Below are positions 1 through 9,254 of a stretch of 64,000 nucleotides of DNA, piece after piece. Position 1 is the stretch's first letter. Each line of letters begins with the position of its first letter. The stretch comes from Agaricicola taiwanensis. Lineage in GTDB: Bacteria > Pseudomonadota > Alphaproteobacteria > Rhizobiales > Methylopilaceae. Where the stretch lies: the NCBI RefSeq assembly GCF_014635245.1, contig NZ_BMCP01000002.1:620001-684000 (forward strand), read 5' to 3'. The translations under genes and the position numbers were made by a program. The notes under the pieces were generated by a model that was not told the origin of the DNA, made no database searches, and was given only the letters and a program-made list of their open reading frames with translations.

Positions 1-1
1 G

Positions 2-589
2 TTGCCGTTCAAGGATCCTGACGGCATGCGCCTGGCGTTCGCCGCCATCCCCGGCCTCACGCCATCAGACATGCCAGGAACCCCGGAGGTTCCTTCGGAG
101 CATGCCATCCTTGGTCTTCACGGAGTAAGTCTTCTGCTTGAAACGGCGAGGCCGACCGCTGCAATCCTGACCGATGTCTTCGGTTTTCGCGAGATCGGCC
201 GGGAGGGCGCGTTCATACGCTACAGAACGGGCAAGGGCGTCGGCAGCACGATCGACCTTCGGGAGGTCGGTGGCTTTCCCCGGGGCCGCTCGGGAAGGGG
301 TACTGTGCATCATGTAGCCTTCCGGGCGGCTGATGATCGCGAGCAGCAGGCTATGGTCGCCAAGCTTGTCGAGCAGCATGGCCGCCATGTCACAGAGCAG
401 AAGGACCGGAACTATTTCCGCTCCGTCTACTTCCGTGAGCCGGGCGGTGTGCTATTCGAAATCGCCACGGACGCCCCGGGCTTTGCGGTGGATGAGCCGG
501 CGGATCGCTTGGGCGAAGACCTGAAACTGCCGCCGGGTCTGGAAGAACATCGCGGCAAGATCGAAGCGGTTCTGCCCGCCTTGGACTGA
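2..589 (+). CDS. Ring-cleaving extradiol dioxygenase, VOC family (C-terminal part, cut by window start)
   Basis: This is the C-terminal 195 or so residues of a vicinal-oxygen-chelate protein of the LinE/PcpA/MhqO ring-cleaving dioxygenase type; the family is usually a little over 300 residues, so the N-terminal module lies outside the window. The frame is open from the first bases, so no start is called. Metal-ligand positions of the second module are visible: His in LHGVSLLLE, His in GTVHHVAF and Glu in GGVLFEIATD. Such Fe(II) enzymes cleave hydroquinone-type rings; some relatives are quinone/glyoxal detoxification proteins, so the exact substrate is open. A small protein and a thioesterase follow on the same strand. 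Confidence 0.75.
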   Translation: MPFKDPDGMRLAFAAIPGLTPSDMPGTPEVPSEHAILGLHGVSLLLETARPTAAILTDVFGFREIGREGAFIRYRTGKGVGSTIDLREVGGFPRGRSGRGTVHHVAFRAADDREQQAMVAKLVEQHGRHVTEQKDRNYFRSVYFREPGGVLFEIATDAPGFAVDEPADRLGEDLKLPPGLEEHRGKIEAVLPALD

Positions 590-614
590 TTTCACCGACT
601 GCATTGGATGACGT

Positions 615-824
615 ATGGCCGTTCGCGCCGATTTTTCAGATGAGGAATGGGAAGCCTTGCTTCGGGTAAGCCGCGGCTTGCCCGAAGCGGGGTTGGTTCC
701 AAGCGTTCTCGTCGATATTCTCGCCGACGCAGGAGTGGTGAGCCGTCGGGGGCGGAAACCTGTCCTCAGCGAGAAGGGGAAGCGGCTGATCCTGAAGGAG
801 AAGCAGTGGCACGGCCTGGGTTAG
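615..824 (+). CDS. Small hypothetical protein
   Basis: A 69-residue reading frame starting MAVRADFSDEEWEALL, 25 bases after the dioxygenase stop and on the same strand. It has no signal peptide or membrane segment. It looks helical with a charged C-terminus (RRGRKPVLSEKGKRLI), and its amino acid composition looks like a real protein rather than a shadow frame. No family recognised. The ribosome binding site is weak (GGATG about 5 bases upstream), so it may be translated by coupling to the upstream gene. Confidence 0.5.
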   Translation: MAVRADFSDEEWEALLRVSRGLPEAGLVPSVLVDILADAGVVSRRGRKPVLSEKGKRLILKEKQWHGLG

Positions 825-991
825 GGCGAGCCCTGCGCGCAGCTTGCCGGCATAGTGAAGGAAACCAGCAAAAACTGCCTGATTTATGAGATAATCCGGG
901 CCTTCCGTCGCCGCTTTGGACGTGCATTATAGGTCTACGCTTCAAGCGTCCCGACGTCTATCACCCCGCAAACCCTTTACAAGGGCGGCAG

Positions 992-1441
992 ATGCTTATG
1001 CAGGAGACCAGTGTGCAGGATCAGCCGCACTACAGCGGAAGTGCATTTCTCGAATTCGTTGGAACGCAGTTGGAGGAATGGCGCGACGGCTATGTGCGCA
1101 TCAGCCTTGAACTGAAGCCTCATCATCTCAACCGTGCCGGTGTCGTCCATGGTGGCCTCTTGTCAACGCTGATGGATCACGCGGGCGGGTTCTGCGGCCT
1201 GTGGTGCAGTGTGCCGGGAAACAGGCGCGTCGGCATGACGCTCTCGATGACCTGCAACTTCATCGCTCAAAGCAAGACCGGCGTGCTGACGGCTGTCGGC
1301 GAGCGCGTCAGAGGCGGCGGCAAGATCTATTTCTCCAAGACGGCAGTTTACACCGCCGACGGGCTTTTAGTGGCAACCAGCACGAATGTGCATCGCTACC
1401 GCTCGGGCAGTGAATCGGTCGAAGGCACGCCGCCCGCATAA
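992..1441 (+). CDS. PaaI-family hotdog thioesterase
   Basis: 149 residues with the hotdog-fold thioesterase signature of the PaaI/YbgC-like family: NRAGVVHGGLLSTLMD around residues 48-63, where the HGG and the later Asp belong to the active-site region. Members hydrolyse acyl-CoA thioesters, often phenylacetyl- or hydroxyphenylacetyl-CoA derivatives formed in aromatic breakdown. The ATG at 992 follows AAGGGCGG closely; a second ATG at 998 has better spacing and could be the true start. Its place between a ring-cleavage enzyme and a CoA-dependent catabolic operon fits release of stalled CoA esters. Substrate not predictable. Confidence 0.8.
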   Translation: MLMQETSVQDQPHYSGSAFLEFVGTQLEEWRDGYVRISLELKPHHLNRAGVVHGGLLSTLMDHAGGFCGLWCSVPGNRRVGMTLSMTCNFIAQSKTGVLTAVGERVRGGGKIYFSKTAVYTADGLLVATSTNVHRYRSGSESVEGTPPA

Positions 1442-1487
1442 GCGGCGACATCACGGCAGCTCTGGCGGCGGGGCGGCCATTCCATGA

Positions 1488-2588
1488 ATGGGCGGTTTCG
1501 TGCTCGCATCTACCGGACGATTCACGATCGCCATGCTGGTCGGCGCCTTGGGCGGCGCAGCGTTCTATGCGCTGGGGCTGCCTCTGCCCTGGACCTTGGG
1601 CGCCATGGTCGCATCGGCGGTTGTCTCCATCGCAGGCCATGATTTCGGCGTGCCACTCTCGGTCCGGGATTTCGCGCGCCCGGTGGTTGGCGTCATGGCG
1701 GGAAGCGCGTTCTCGCCCGCCGTCATCGCCTCACTCGCCGCCTGGTGGCCGGCCATCCTCGTGATGCTCGGATATACTCTGGTTACGATCTTCCTGGGCG
1801 GGCTGTTCTTTCGAAAGCTCGTCGGCCTCGATCGCACCACTGCCTTCTTCGCGTCATCGCCCGGAGGGCTGGCTGAACTGACGCTGCTTGGCGGTTCCCT
1901 GGGAGGGGACCTGCGGAGCCTTGTGCTAATCCATTCGATGCGGGTGGTCGTCACGGTGTTCTCGGCGCCCTTTATCGTGCAATTCTTGTCAGGGTTGCCC
2001 GTGGACCGCAGCAAGGCTGTGGTGGCTCACGCCACGGCAATGGGCATCACCGATGGTGTCATTCTTCTCGCGTGCGCGGTCTTGGGCTTTCTGATCGGCA
2101 GGAGATACCGCATTCCCGGCGGCGTGATGATTCCGGCACTGGTATTGAGCGCGATTGTTCATTCCCTGGATCTCACGGCCTCGTCGCCTCCGGATTGGCT
2201 GGTTGCTGCTGTGCAGGTCGTCATTGGATCACTGGCCGGCTCGCGTTTTTCCGGCGTGCGCTGGGCGGAAATGACAAAGACCATGGTCGGCGGCTTTGTC
2301 TGGTGCCTGGTGCTCATTGCCGGCGCTGTGGTCTCGGCGGAGATCTGTACGCTCTTTCTGGAACCACCAGCGGCCGCGTTGGCTCTTGCCTTCATGCCCG
2401 GTGGCATGGCCGAAATGACCCTGATCGCCTATGCGATCGGCTTTGAGGTCGCGTTTGTGGTGACCTGCCAAGTCTGCCGCATCACCTTTGTCTTCATCAT
2501 CTCTCCCGTCCTTTACAACCAGTTGAGCCGCGCGGGTGCAGAATCCCCGGCGGCCGGGAAAGGCAAGAACAAGGCCGGGAAAGGCTAG
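1488..2588 (+). CDS. AbrB-family integral membrane protein
   Basis: 366 residues, strongly hydrophobic, with roughly ten predicted membrane spans in two similar halves, each carrying a glycine-rich motif (ASSPGGLAELTLLGG in the first half, AFMPGGMAEMTLIAYAIG in the second). This duplicated PGG-AE motif is the hallmark of the AbrB-like membrane family, often mislabelled as an ammonia monooxygenase or transcription regulator; the real function is unknown, probably transport. The C-terminus ends in a short Lys/Gly-rich tail (GKGKNKAGKG). It precedes a LysR gene and a tricarboxylate transporter operon, a common neighbourhood for this family. Confidence 0.75.
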   Translation: MGGFVLASTGRFTIAMLVGALGGAAFYALGLPLPWTLGAMVASAVVSIAGHDFGVPLSVRDFARPVVGVMAGSAFSPAVIASLAAWWPAILVMLGYTLVTIFLGGLFFRKLVGLDRTTAFFASSPGGLAELTLLGGSLGGDLRSLVLIHSMRVVVTVFSAPFIVQFLSGLPVDRSKAVVAHATAMGITDGVILLACAVLGFLIGRRYRIPGGVMIPALVLSAIVHSLDLTASSPPDWLVAAVQVVIGSLAGSRFSGVRWAEMTKTMVGGFVWCLVLIAGAVVSAEICTLFLEPPAAALALAFMPGGMAEMTLIAYAIGFEVAFVVTCQVCRITFVFIISPVLYNQLSRAGAESPAAGKGKNKAGKG

Positions 2589-2667
2589 CGTCTTCGCTAT
2601 ATCGTTGTTTTTCTTAGCTTTTTTTGAATAAGGCTGGGCTGTTGTTCTTCGCTAATACGGCTGCATT

Positions 2668-2706
2668 CATAATGATTATGTCGGTTTCCCCATAAAAGGA
2701 TTATGG
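2668..2706. promoter_or_regulatory. Two palindromes upstream of the LysR gene, candidate operator
   Basis: Two palindromes share the half site CATAA: CATAAT-G-ATTATG at 2668-2680 and CCATAA-AAGGA-TTATGG at 2690-2706. Their centres are 24 bases apart, about two helical turns, and they end 58 bases before the LysR start at 2765. LysR-type regulators typically bind an A/T-rich dyad plus a second site, so autoregulation is a reasonable inference. Single CATAA half sites also occur ahead of the next operon (near 3753, 3820 and 3937). Confidence 0.5.
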
Positions 2707-2764
2707 CGCGCTCATGAACCGCGGTGATATCCTCCGGAAAAAATACAATATCGGAGGAAATATT

Positions 2765-3736
2765 ATGATCGCGATGAACCTGTTGCCCGGCATATCGGTG
2801 AACATGAACCTCCTGCAGGTGTTCATCCTGGTGGCGGAACATCTGAGTTTCAAAGAGGCGGCTGAGCGGGTTGGCCGTTCGCAGTCCGCCGTCAGCGCTC
2901 AGATCAAGCAGCTTGAAGACCAGCTTGGCGTTCCATTATTCTACAGGACGACGAGAAGCGTGGCGCTCACGCCTTATGGCGAGATACTCCTCAAAAGCGC
3001 GCGTCAGGGCATCAATGAACTCAATCTCGGTTTCAGGCGGCTGTTCGAGGCCGTCGATGTTCACAAGGGGCAGGTGACCCTTTCCTGCTCGCCCACCATC
3101 GCCGGCACGCGGCTTCCCGCCATCCTCAAAATGTTCGAGACGCAATACTCAGGTGTCAGGGTCGTGCTGGCGGAGTTGCCGCTGATCAAGATGACGGAGG
3201 CCATCCTCGCCGGTGATGTTGACTTCGGTGTCGGCCCGGTCTTTCCCTCCAGTCACAATCTGGAGTTTGAGCCTGTGCTGGAAGATCCCCTGATGGCGCT
3301 GGTACCCAGCAATTTTCCCGCAGCGGACAAGCCTTTCCTCACGGTGGACGAACTTGCGGAGATGCCCGTGCTGATGTCCACCAAGACCAGCGTAACCCGG
3401 CAGATCTTCGAGGCATCGGCAAAAAAATCCTCCGTCAGCTTCATAACCAAGTATCAGTGCACCCAGCATCAGACCCTCATTGCCATGGCGGAGGCGGGGC
3501 TGGGGATCGCTGTGCTTCCAAACACCGTGGCATCGCGCATCAGAACGTCCGGTGTCCGGGTTATCCCCCTCGCCAATCCGCGCATATGTCGCCAGGTCGC
3601 CATCATCACTGTTCGCGGCCAGAGGCTGCCCCCGGCGGCGTCACAGCTGGCAGACCTCATTCGAAAGAAAATCGATCTGCCCTTTGAAAGCGAGGTCATC
3701 CACCGAGGGGAGGTGGAGCTCGAAGCGGCGGGATAA
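2765..3736 (+). CDS. LysR-family transcriptional regulator
   Basis: 323 residues. The N-terminal winged helix-turn-helix is clear (LSFKEAAERVGRSQSAVSAQIKQLE), followed by an effector-binding domain of periplasmic-binding-protein fold (VTLSCSPTIAGTRLP onward). The frame is open upstream to 2714, but the ATG at 2765 has a strong ribosome binding site (GGAGG at 2753-2757, seven bases away). It is transcribed toward the TctCBA-crotonase-CoA-transferase operon and is the likely activator of it, responding to the substrate or an intermediate. A repeated CATAA palindrome lies just upstream of its own start. Confidence 0.9.
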   Translation: MIAMNLLPGISVNMNLLQVFILVAEHLSFKEAAERVGRSQSAVSAQIKQLEDQLGVPLFYRTTRSVALTPYGEILLKSARQGINELNLGFRRLFEAVDVHKGQVTLSCSPTIAGTRLPAILKMFETQYSGVRVVLAELPLIKMTEAILAGDVDFGVGPVFPSSHNLEFEPVLEDPLMALVPSNFPAADKPFLTVDELAEMPVLMSTKTSVTRQIFEASAKKSSVSFITKYQCTQHQTLIAMAEAGLGIAVLPNTVASRIRTSGVRVIPLANPRICRQVAIITVRGQRLPPAASQLADLIRKKIDLPFESEVIHRGEVELEAAG

Positions 3737-3789
3737 TTGTCCTGCAAAGCCGCATAATGGCGGAAATAAATTTGATTGATCACGAGGTG

Positions 3790-3835
3790 TATGCTGCTAG
3801 CCTTACCAAAACAAGGCAGCATAAGCCCTTGTTTC
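3790..3835 (+). terminator. Hairpin downstream of the LysR gene, possible terminator
   Basis: TATGCTG (3790-3796) pairs with CAGCATA (3817-3823), and inside it CCTT (3801-3804) pairs with AAGG (3813-3816) around an eight-base loop. It lies 53 bases past the LysR stop and is followed by a moderately T-rich stretch. It could end the LysR transcript or act in the leader of the next operon; the T tract is not strong. Confidence 0.4.
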
Positions 3836-3986
3836 TGTTCTGAGATACTTAATTCTCGCTTGTCTTATAAGTGCGTATCGGTCACTATTTCAAATATAAA
3901 AAAAGCAACTCGGGACCGAAGAACATCTGCAATAGACATAAATACGCGCCGCAAAGGTGCGATAATCTATCGGGAGGATAGATTCC

Positions 3987-4979
3987 ATGGTTGGAGGTTT
4001 CGACCGACGCTTTTCCTTAAGCCGTCGCCAAGTTCTCATGGCGGGCGCCGCTGTCGCGGCAACCCCGCTGATGCCCGGGTCCGCGTTCGCTCAAGCGGGT
4101 TTCCCCAGTGAAACCATCGAGCTTCTGGTGCATGCCGGCGCAGGCGGCGGCACTGATCTGACGGCTCACGCTCTCATTAACGGTGGACGCTCGGAACTGG
4201 GGTGGCAAATGGCCCTCGTCCGCAAAACCGGTGCTGGCGGCGCTGTATCGCACGATTATGCCCTGAGCAGACCGGCGGATGGCCATACGGTCATCGTCCT
4301 GACCAGCTCTCAGATCTCCATCATCGCTCGGGGCAAATCCCCGCTGAAGATAGATGATATCGCGGGTGTTGGCCGCGGCACGGTGGATCCGATCTATCTC
4401 ATGGTCGGTGCCAAGAGCCCTTATAAAACCGCTCAAGAATTTCTCGAGGCCGGGAAGAAAAAATCCATGAGCGTCGGTCTCGTCAGCATTGGCGGCGGCG
4501 ACCACATCACAACCTTCCTTCTGGCGAAGATGGCCGACATGCAGCCCATGCAGGCGGTGCCGATTTCCAGTGGCGGAGAGGTCGCAATCAATCTCGTTGG
4601 CGGGAATCTCGACAGCGGCATGATCGGCATCAGCGAAGCCGATGCTCAGATCCGTTCCAACGTTGTTCGGCCACTGATCAACTTCAGTGAGAACCGCTCT
4701 CCTGAGTTGCCCGATGTGCCGACGGCGAGGGAATTGGGCATCGACCTGGTGCGACCGACCCTGCGCGGCTTTGCCGTGCTGAAGAAAACGCCACCGGATC
4801 GCCTTCAGATACTCCGCGACGGCTTTGCCAAGGCAATGGCCGCGCAAAGTTACCAGGAATATCTGAAAAGCTCTGGCATTCCGCTCGATAGCGCCGCTTC
4901 CGGAGAGGTGTTCGAGCAGTCGATCCGCCGCGAGCACGATGAAGCCAAGCTCGCTCTGACAGAACTTGGCTTGATGTAG
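3987..4979 (+). CDS. Tripartite tricarboxylate transporter substrate-binding protein (TctC/Bug family), system 1
   Basis: 330 residues, periplasmic receptor of a TctABC transporter. The N-terminus has a twin-arginine-like signal (SLSRRQVLMAG, then a hydrophobic run and a cleavage site near SAFAQA). The mature protein shows the Bug-family pattern: IELLVHAGAGGGTDLTAHAL near the start, DGHTVIVLTSSQIS, and PDVPTARELGID in the C-terminal lobe. Start supported by GGGAGG at 3972-3977. It heads an operon with TctB, TctA and four catabolic enzymes, so its ligand is probably the substrate of those enzymes. Bug proteins bind organic acids, usually through their carboxylates; the exact ligand is not readable. 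Confidence 0.88.
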   Translation: MVGGFDRRFSLSRRQVLMAGAAVAATPLMPGSAFAQAGFPSETIELLVHAGAGGGTDLTAHALINGGRSELGWQMALVRKTGAGGAVSHDYALSRPADGHTVIVLTSSQISIIARGKSPLKIDDIAGVGRGTVDPIYLMVGAKSPYKTAQEFLEAGKKKSMSVGLVSIGGGDHITTFLLAKMADMQPMQAVPISSGGEVAINLVGGNLDSGMIGISEADAQIRSNVVRPLINFSENRSPELPDVPTARELGIDLVRPTLRGFAVLKKTPPDRLQILRDGFAKAMAAQSYQEYLKSSGIPLDSAASGEVFEQSIRREHDEAKLALTELGLM

Positions 4980-5110
4980 TCGCTGTGGCGATGCGCTCCA
5001 TGGGGCGCATCGCCAGCTGATCTTGCGCATCCCGGGGCTGCAGCACGTCTTCGAGCGATGCTTCGGGTTCGCAAGTTTCAGCCTGTTCGCACAAAGATTG
5101 GGCTTTCGTC

Positions 5111-5635
5111 ATGGATCACCACGACCGCCTTTCTGTTCCGGTAGCACCCGCTCCGCATCGCGCGCGGTCCCCGCGTTCGGCGCTTTACAACGACTATACG
5201 GTCGCCGGTATCATCATCGCGATCATTGCGGTCGTGTACTATCTCTCCACCCTGATCGAACAGGTGCCGGCCGGTCTTGCCCAGGGAATCCAGCCGGCCA
5301 GCTTTCCGCAGGGCGTTCTGGTATCGATCCTGGTGCTGCTTCTGCTCGCACTCTACGAGACGCGCGAGCAGGCGATGGAGGTGCCGGAGCCGGTGCCCGG
5401 TCTGGCCTATATGACCATGGCGGCGATGGTGATCTCCCTGGTGCTGGTGACCCAGGTGGATTTCTTCCTGGGGTTGATCGCTTTCGTGGTGGTCTGCGTG
5501 CCCTTATGGGGCATGCCGCGCCTGGGAATTGCGCTTCTTTACGCCCTTTGTCTGCACGCCGTGCTGTTTCTGCTGTTCTCAACCTTCCTGCGGGTGCGCT
5601 TTCCGGCAGGGCCGCTGACGAGCCTGTTTTCTTGA
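5111..5635 (+). CDS. TctB-family small membrane subunit, system 1
   Basis: 174 residues with four predicted membrane helices (for example YTVAGIIIAIIAVVYYLSTL and ALLYALCLHAVLFLLFSTFL). This is the small, poorly conserved subunit of tripartite tricarboxylate transporters, which associates with TctA in the inner membrane. It lies between tctC and tctA in the usual C-B-A order, 131 bases after tctC and 84 bases before tctA. The ribosome binding site is weak. Confidence 0.82.
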   Translation: MDHHDRLSVPVAPAPHRARSPRSALYNDYTVAGIIIAIIAVVYYLSTLIEQVPAGLAQGIQPASFPQGVLVSILVLLLLALYETREQAMEVPEPVPGLAYMTMAAMVISLVLVTQVDFFLGLIAFVVVCVPLWGMPRLGIALLYALCLHAVLFLLFSTFLRVRFPAGPLTSLFS

Positions 5636-5719
5636 GTCCCACGCGGCGCTGAACCAACCCATACTGAGGCGATTGCCTAAGCCCTCGGTTCGGCATTCTC
5701 CTCCAGGAGCAAGACACAC

Positions 5720-7264
5720 ATGGATGCCTTTCTGTCCGGCGTTTCGATCGTCTTTGATCCCTACAATTTCATGCTGATCATAATGGGTCTCCTGATCGGC
5801 ACAGTGATCGGAATCCTGCCCGGCATCGGCGCCACCATGACGACGGCTCTGCTGCTGCCCTTCACCATGGTGATGCAGCCGTTGCCGGCGCTGTCACTGC
5901 TCCTGTCGATCTATTGTTCCAACGCTTTCGCAGGCGCAATTTCGGCAATCCTGGTGAATGTACCAGGCTCGTCATCTGCCATGATCACCTGCATCGAGGG
6001 GTATCCGTTGGCAAAACGCGGGGAGGCTGGGCGGGCGCTTGGTGTGGCAACGGTCGCCGGCACCTTAGCCGGCATTTTCAGCGTCTTCGCCTTTCTCTTG
6101 GCGGCACCGCTTCTGGCGGGTGTGGCCTATCAGTTCGGTCCTCCGGAATATTTCGCGCTGATGCTGTTTGCGCTTTCGATGGTAGCTTCCATCAGCAACG
6201 AAGGATCGGCCAAAAATCTCATTTCGGCTGCCTTCGGCGTGCTGCTCGGCACGGTCGGCATCGACTTCGTCACCGGCGCGGATCGCTTCACCTTCGGCTA
6301 CATGGGCCTGAGCGAGGGATTCAAGGTGGTGCCGATCCTGATCGGCCTTTTTGCCATCACCGAGCTCCTGCTGCAGACGCACACGCTGCACATCGTGGTC
6401 GAGCGCGTTGCCATGAAGGCGATGAAGTTGCCGAGCCGTGACGACTATAAGAAGATCTGGAAGGCGATCCTCAGCGGTTCGGGGATCGGCACCTTTATCG
6501 GCATTCTGCCCGCCGAGGGCGGCACGGTGGCTTCCATCGTCGCCTACAACGAGCAAAAGCGCTGGTCGCGCAACAAGCACGAGTACGGCAATGGGTCGAT
6601 CGAAGGGCTGGCAGCGGCCGAAGCGGCGAACAATTCCGCAACCGGCGGCGCCATGGTACCAACCCTTGCCCTGGGGATTCCCGGAAGCGCCGTTACCGCC
6701 GTGATCCTCGTTGGTCTGACCGCCCAGGGCGTGCGTCCCGGCCCCTATCTTTTCGAAGAACAGCCCGAGTTCATCTACGCTATATTCGCCATCATGCTGC
6801 TGGCCAACGTGCTGTGGCTGTTCATGGGTCTTCTGGGCGCGAAGGTATTCGCGCTGCTGACGCTGCTGCCGAATGCGCTTCTCTGGCCGTCTGTCTTCGT
6901 TCTGGCTGTGGTCGGCTCTTATTCTCTGGATCAGAGCATGATCGATGTCTGGGTCATGCTGGGCTTCGGTATCCTCGGCTACTTCATGAAACGGTTCGGA
7001 TTTTCCGTGGTACCACTCGCCATGGGGTTGATCCTCGGCGGTATGCTGGAAACCTCGCTCAAGCAGTCGATGATCATCTTCCAACAGGATTGGTCGCTAT
7101 TCTTCGTCCGTCCGATTGTGCTGTTCTTCTTCGCCTGCACGCTCGTTGGCGTCTTCTCAGCCCAGATCTTCGGCTTCATTAATCGGCGGCGCGACCGCAA
7201 ACTGGGCCTGAACGGAGGCGGGGGCGCGCCCGCCGCACCTGTAATGCGGGATCCCGCAAATTGA
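5720..7264 (+). CDS. TctA-family large membrane subunit, system 1
   Basis: 514 residues, about twelve membrane spans, the translocating subunit of a tripartite tricarboxylate transporter driven by ion gradient. Characteristic TctA motifs are present: GTVIGILPGIGATMT near residue 30, the second glycine-rich repeat FIGILPAEGGTVASIVAY near 260, and EAANNSATGGAMVPTLALGIPGS near 300. Normal length. AGGAG at 5705-5709 supports the start. The following crotonase gene begins 35 bases after its stop. Confidence 0.93.
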   Translation: MDAFLSGVSIVFDPYNFMLIIMGLLIGTVIGILPGIGATMTTALLLPFTMVMQPLPALSLLLSIYCSNAFAGAISAILVNVPGSSSAMITCIEGYPLAKRGEAGRALGVATVAGTLAGIFSVFAFLLAAPLLAGVAYQFGPPEYFALMLFALSMVASISNEGSAKNLISAAFGVLLGTVGIDFVTGADRFTFGYMGLSEGFKVVPILIGLFAITELLLQTHTLHIVVERVAMKAMKLPSRDDYKKIWKAILSGSGIGTFIGILPAEGGTVASIVAYNEQKRWSRNKHEYGNGSIEGLAAAEAANNSATGGAMVPTLALGIPGSAVTAVILVGLTAQGVRPGPYLFEEQPEFIYAIFAIMLLANVLWLFMGLLGAKVFALLTLLPNALLWPSVFVLAVVGSYSLDQSMIDVWVMLGFGILGYFMKRFGFSVVPLAMGLILGGMLETSLKQSMIIFQQDWSLFFVRPIVLFFFACTLVGVFSAQIFGFINRRRDRKLGLNGGGGAPAAPVMRDPAN

Positions 7265-7299
7265 CTGCACACGATCATATGGGTTTGAGGAAAAAGAGC

Positions 7300-8094
7300 A
7301 TGCAACTGGATACCGACAAGGTCCTGGCCGAAAAACGAGACGGGATCGGCTGGCTGACCTTCAACAACCCCGAACGGCGCAACGCCATGAGCCTTGAGAT
7401 GTGGCGGGCCGTCGGAGTGGTGCTGGAAGATTTCGAGAAGGATCCCGACGTTCGCGTCGTGGTCATGACGGGCGCAGGCGGCAAGTCCTTCGTTTCCGGC
7501 GCTGATATCTCGCAGTTCGAGGACCAACGGAAGAATGCGGAGCAGGCGGAGGCCTACGCCAAGATCTCCGACGGCGCCAAGAAGAAGATGGCGACGCTGG
7601 AGAAGCCGCTCATCGCCATGATCCATGGCTTCTGCATCGGCGGGGGGCTTGGCATCGCAACATCAGCGGACATCCGCATTGCCACGGAGGATTCCCGCTT
7701 TGGCATACCGGCAGCAAAGCTGGGTCTCGCCTATGCCTTCGACAGCCTAAGGAAGCTGGTCGACCTCGTGGGCCCCGCTTTTGCCAAGGAGATCATGTTC
7801 ACAGGGCGGCGGCTGAATGCCGAGGAGGCTTTGCGCATCGGCCTAATCAATCGGGTCGTCCCGGTCGACCAGTTGGAAACGACGGTCAAGGAGATGGCGG
7901 CGGAGATCGCAGGCAACGCGCCGCTCACGGTGCGCTCGGCCAAGATCACCATCGACGAGGCGTTGAAAGATGTTTCGGCGCGCGACATGGCGCTGGTCGA
8001 GGAGAGCTTCAAGCGCTGTTTCGACAGTCAGGACTACGCCGAGGGCCGGCGCGCTTTCATGGAAAAGCGTACCCCAGCGTTCACCGGCGCCTGA
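7300..8094 (+). CDS. Enoyl-CoA hydratase/isomerase (crotonase) family protein lacking the catalytic glutamates
   Basis: 264 residues from the ATG at 7300, which has GAGG at 7287-7290; the frame is open further upstream. Crotonase fold is clear: the oxyanion-hole segments are GGKSFVSGADI (about 60-70) and HGFCIGGGLGIATSADI (109-125). In hydratases GGGCE and QPE supply two catalytic Glu residues twenty positions apart. Here both are replaced, by Gly118 in GGGLG and Ala138 in GIPAAKLG. It is therefore unlikely to be a standard enoyl-CoA hydratase; crotonase relatives also act as isomerases, decarboxylases, thioesterases or C-C hydrolases. Part of the TctCBA operon, next to a CoA-transferase that could make its substrate. 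Confidence 0.85.
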   Translation: MQLDTDKVLAEKRDGIGWLTFNNPERRNAMSLEMWRAVGVVLEDFEKDPDVRVVVMTGAGGKSFVSGADISQFEDQRKNAEQAEAYAKISDGAKKKMATLEKPLIAMIHGFCIGGGLGIATSADIRIATEDSRFGIPAAKLGLAYAFDSLRKLVDLVGPAFAKEIMFTGRRLNAEEALRIGLINRVVPVDQLETTVKEMAAEIAGNAPLTVRSAKITIDEALKDVSARDMALVEESFKRCFDSQDYAEGRRAFMEKRTPAFTGA

Positions 8095-8112
8095 GTGGGT
8101 CGAGGTCCGATC

Positions 8113-9237
8113 ATGGATGCAGCAGTCGATGCAGTGGTAATCGGAGCGGGAGTGGTGGGCCTCGCCATTGCCCGCAGCCTCGCCCAGGCCGGACTTGAGG
8201 TCGTTGTCCTCGAGGCGGAAGAGGCGATCGGCATGGGCACGAGCTCGCGCAACAGCGAGGTCATCCATGCCGGCATCTATTATCCCAAGGACAGTCTCAA
8301 GGCCCGCCTCTGCGTGGCCGGCAAAGCCATGCTCTATGACTATTGTCAGGACCGAGGCGTGCCGCACAAACGGCTCGGAAAGCTCATCGTGGCGACCGAG
8401 GAAGGTCAGCTTCCGGTCCTCGACGGCATAAAGGACAAGGCGGCGGCCAACGGGGTCACGGACCTGCGCGTGATCTCGGAGAAGGAGGCCATCGCGCTGG
8501 AGCCGGCCCTGCAGTGCGCCGGAGCCCTGGTGTCACCGTCCACCGGCATCATCGACAGCCATGCCCTGATGCTCGCCTACCTCGGCGATGCCGAGAACAA
8601 TGGCGCCGTCTGCGCCTTGAACAGTCCCGTCGGCGATATCACCGTCACAACGGGAGGCTTTGAGATCCGCCTTGAAGGCCAGGACTATGCCTTCTCATGC
8701 CGCTATCTTGTGAATGCGGCTGGGCTCGGCGCCCAGGAGATCGCGAAACGCTTAGAGGGCTTGCGGGCAGAAACCATCCCGCAGCTCCACATGGCCAAGG
8801 GAAACTATTACGCGCTGCGTGGCCGCTCGCCGTTCGGCCATCTGATCTATCCCGTACCCGAACCGGGTGGTCTGGGCGTGCACCTGACCTTGGACATGGC
8901 AGGCCAGGCCCGTTTCGGTCCTGATGTTGAATGGGTGGACCGGATCGATTATCGGGTCGACCCCACTCGCAGCGCCGCCTTCTACGCCGCCATCCGCCGC
9001 TATTGGCCCGCGCTTCGTGATGAATGCCTTGAACCGGCCTATGCCGGCATCCGCCCCAAGGTGGTGCCGCGCGGCCAATCGGACGCCGACTTCGTCATTC
9101 AGAGCGAAGCGGAGCACGGCGTCCCCAACCTCATCTGCCTTTACGGAATGGAGTCGCCAGGGCTGACGGCCTCGCTGGCGATCGCGGACTGGTGCCGCGA
9201 AAAGCTCCTACGTGCCGGAGTGGCTTCTGCAGCCTGA
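8113..9237 (+). CDS. FAD-dependent oxidoreductase, L-2-hydroxyglutarate dehydrogenase-like
   Basis: 374 residues of the DAO/glycine oxidase superfamily. The N-terminal Rossmann motif is [18 protein letters not shown] (about 6-24). The segment [17 protein letters not shown] is typical of L-2-hydroxyglutarate oxidase (LhgO) relatives, as is the C-terminal YAGIRPK region. Start at ATG 8113 with GAGG at 8102-8105, 18 bases after the crotonase. LhgO-type enzymes oxidise L-2-hydroxy acids to 2-oxo acids and pass electrons to the quinone pool or oxygen. In this operon a 2-hydroxy acid derived from the imported compound is the likely substrate; true 2-hydroxyglutarate activity is not proven. Confidence 0.85.
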   Translation: MDAAVDAVVIGAGVVGLAIARSLAQAGLEVVVLEAEEAIGMGTSSRNSEVIHAGIYYPKDSLKARLCVAGKAMLYDYCQDRGVPHKRLGKLIVATEEGQLPVLDGIKDKAAANGVTDLRVISEKEAIALEPALQCAGALVSPSTGIIDSHALMLAYLGDAENNGAVCALNSPVGDITVTTGGFEIRLEGQDYAFSCRYLVNAAGLGAQEIAKRLEGLRAETIPQLHMAKGNYYALRGRSPFGHLIYPVPEPGGLGVHLTLDMAGQARFGPDVEWVDRIDYRVDPTRSAAFYAAIRRYWPALRDECLEPAYAGIRPKVVPRGQSDADFVIQSEAEHGVPNLICLYGMESPGLTASLAIADWCREKLLRAGVASAA

Positions 9238-9254
9238 GAAAGAGAGCACATCCA

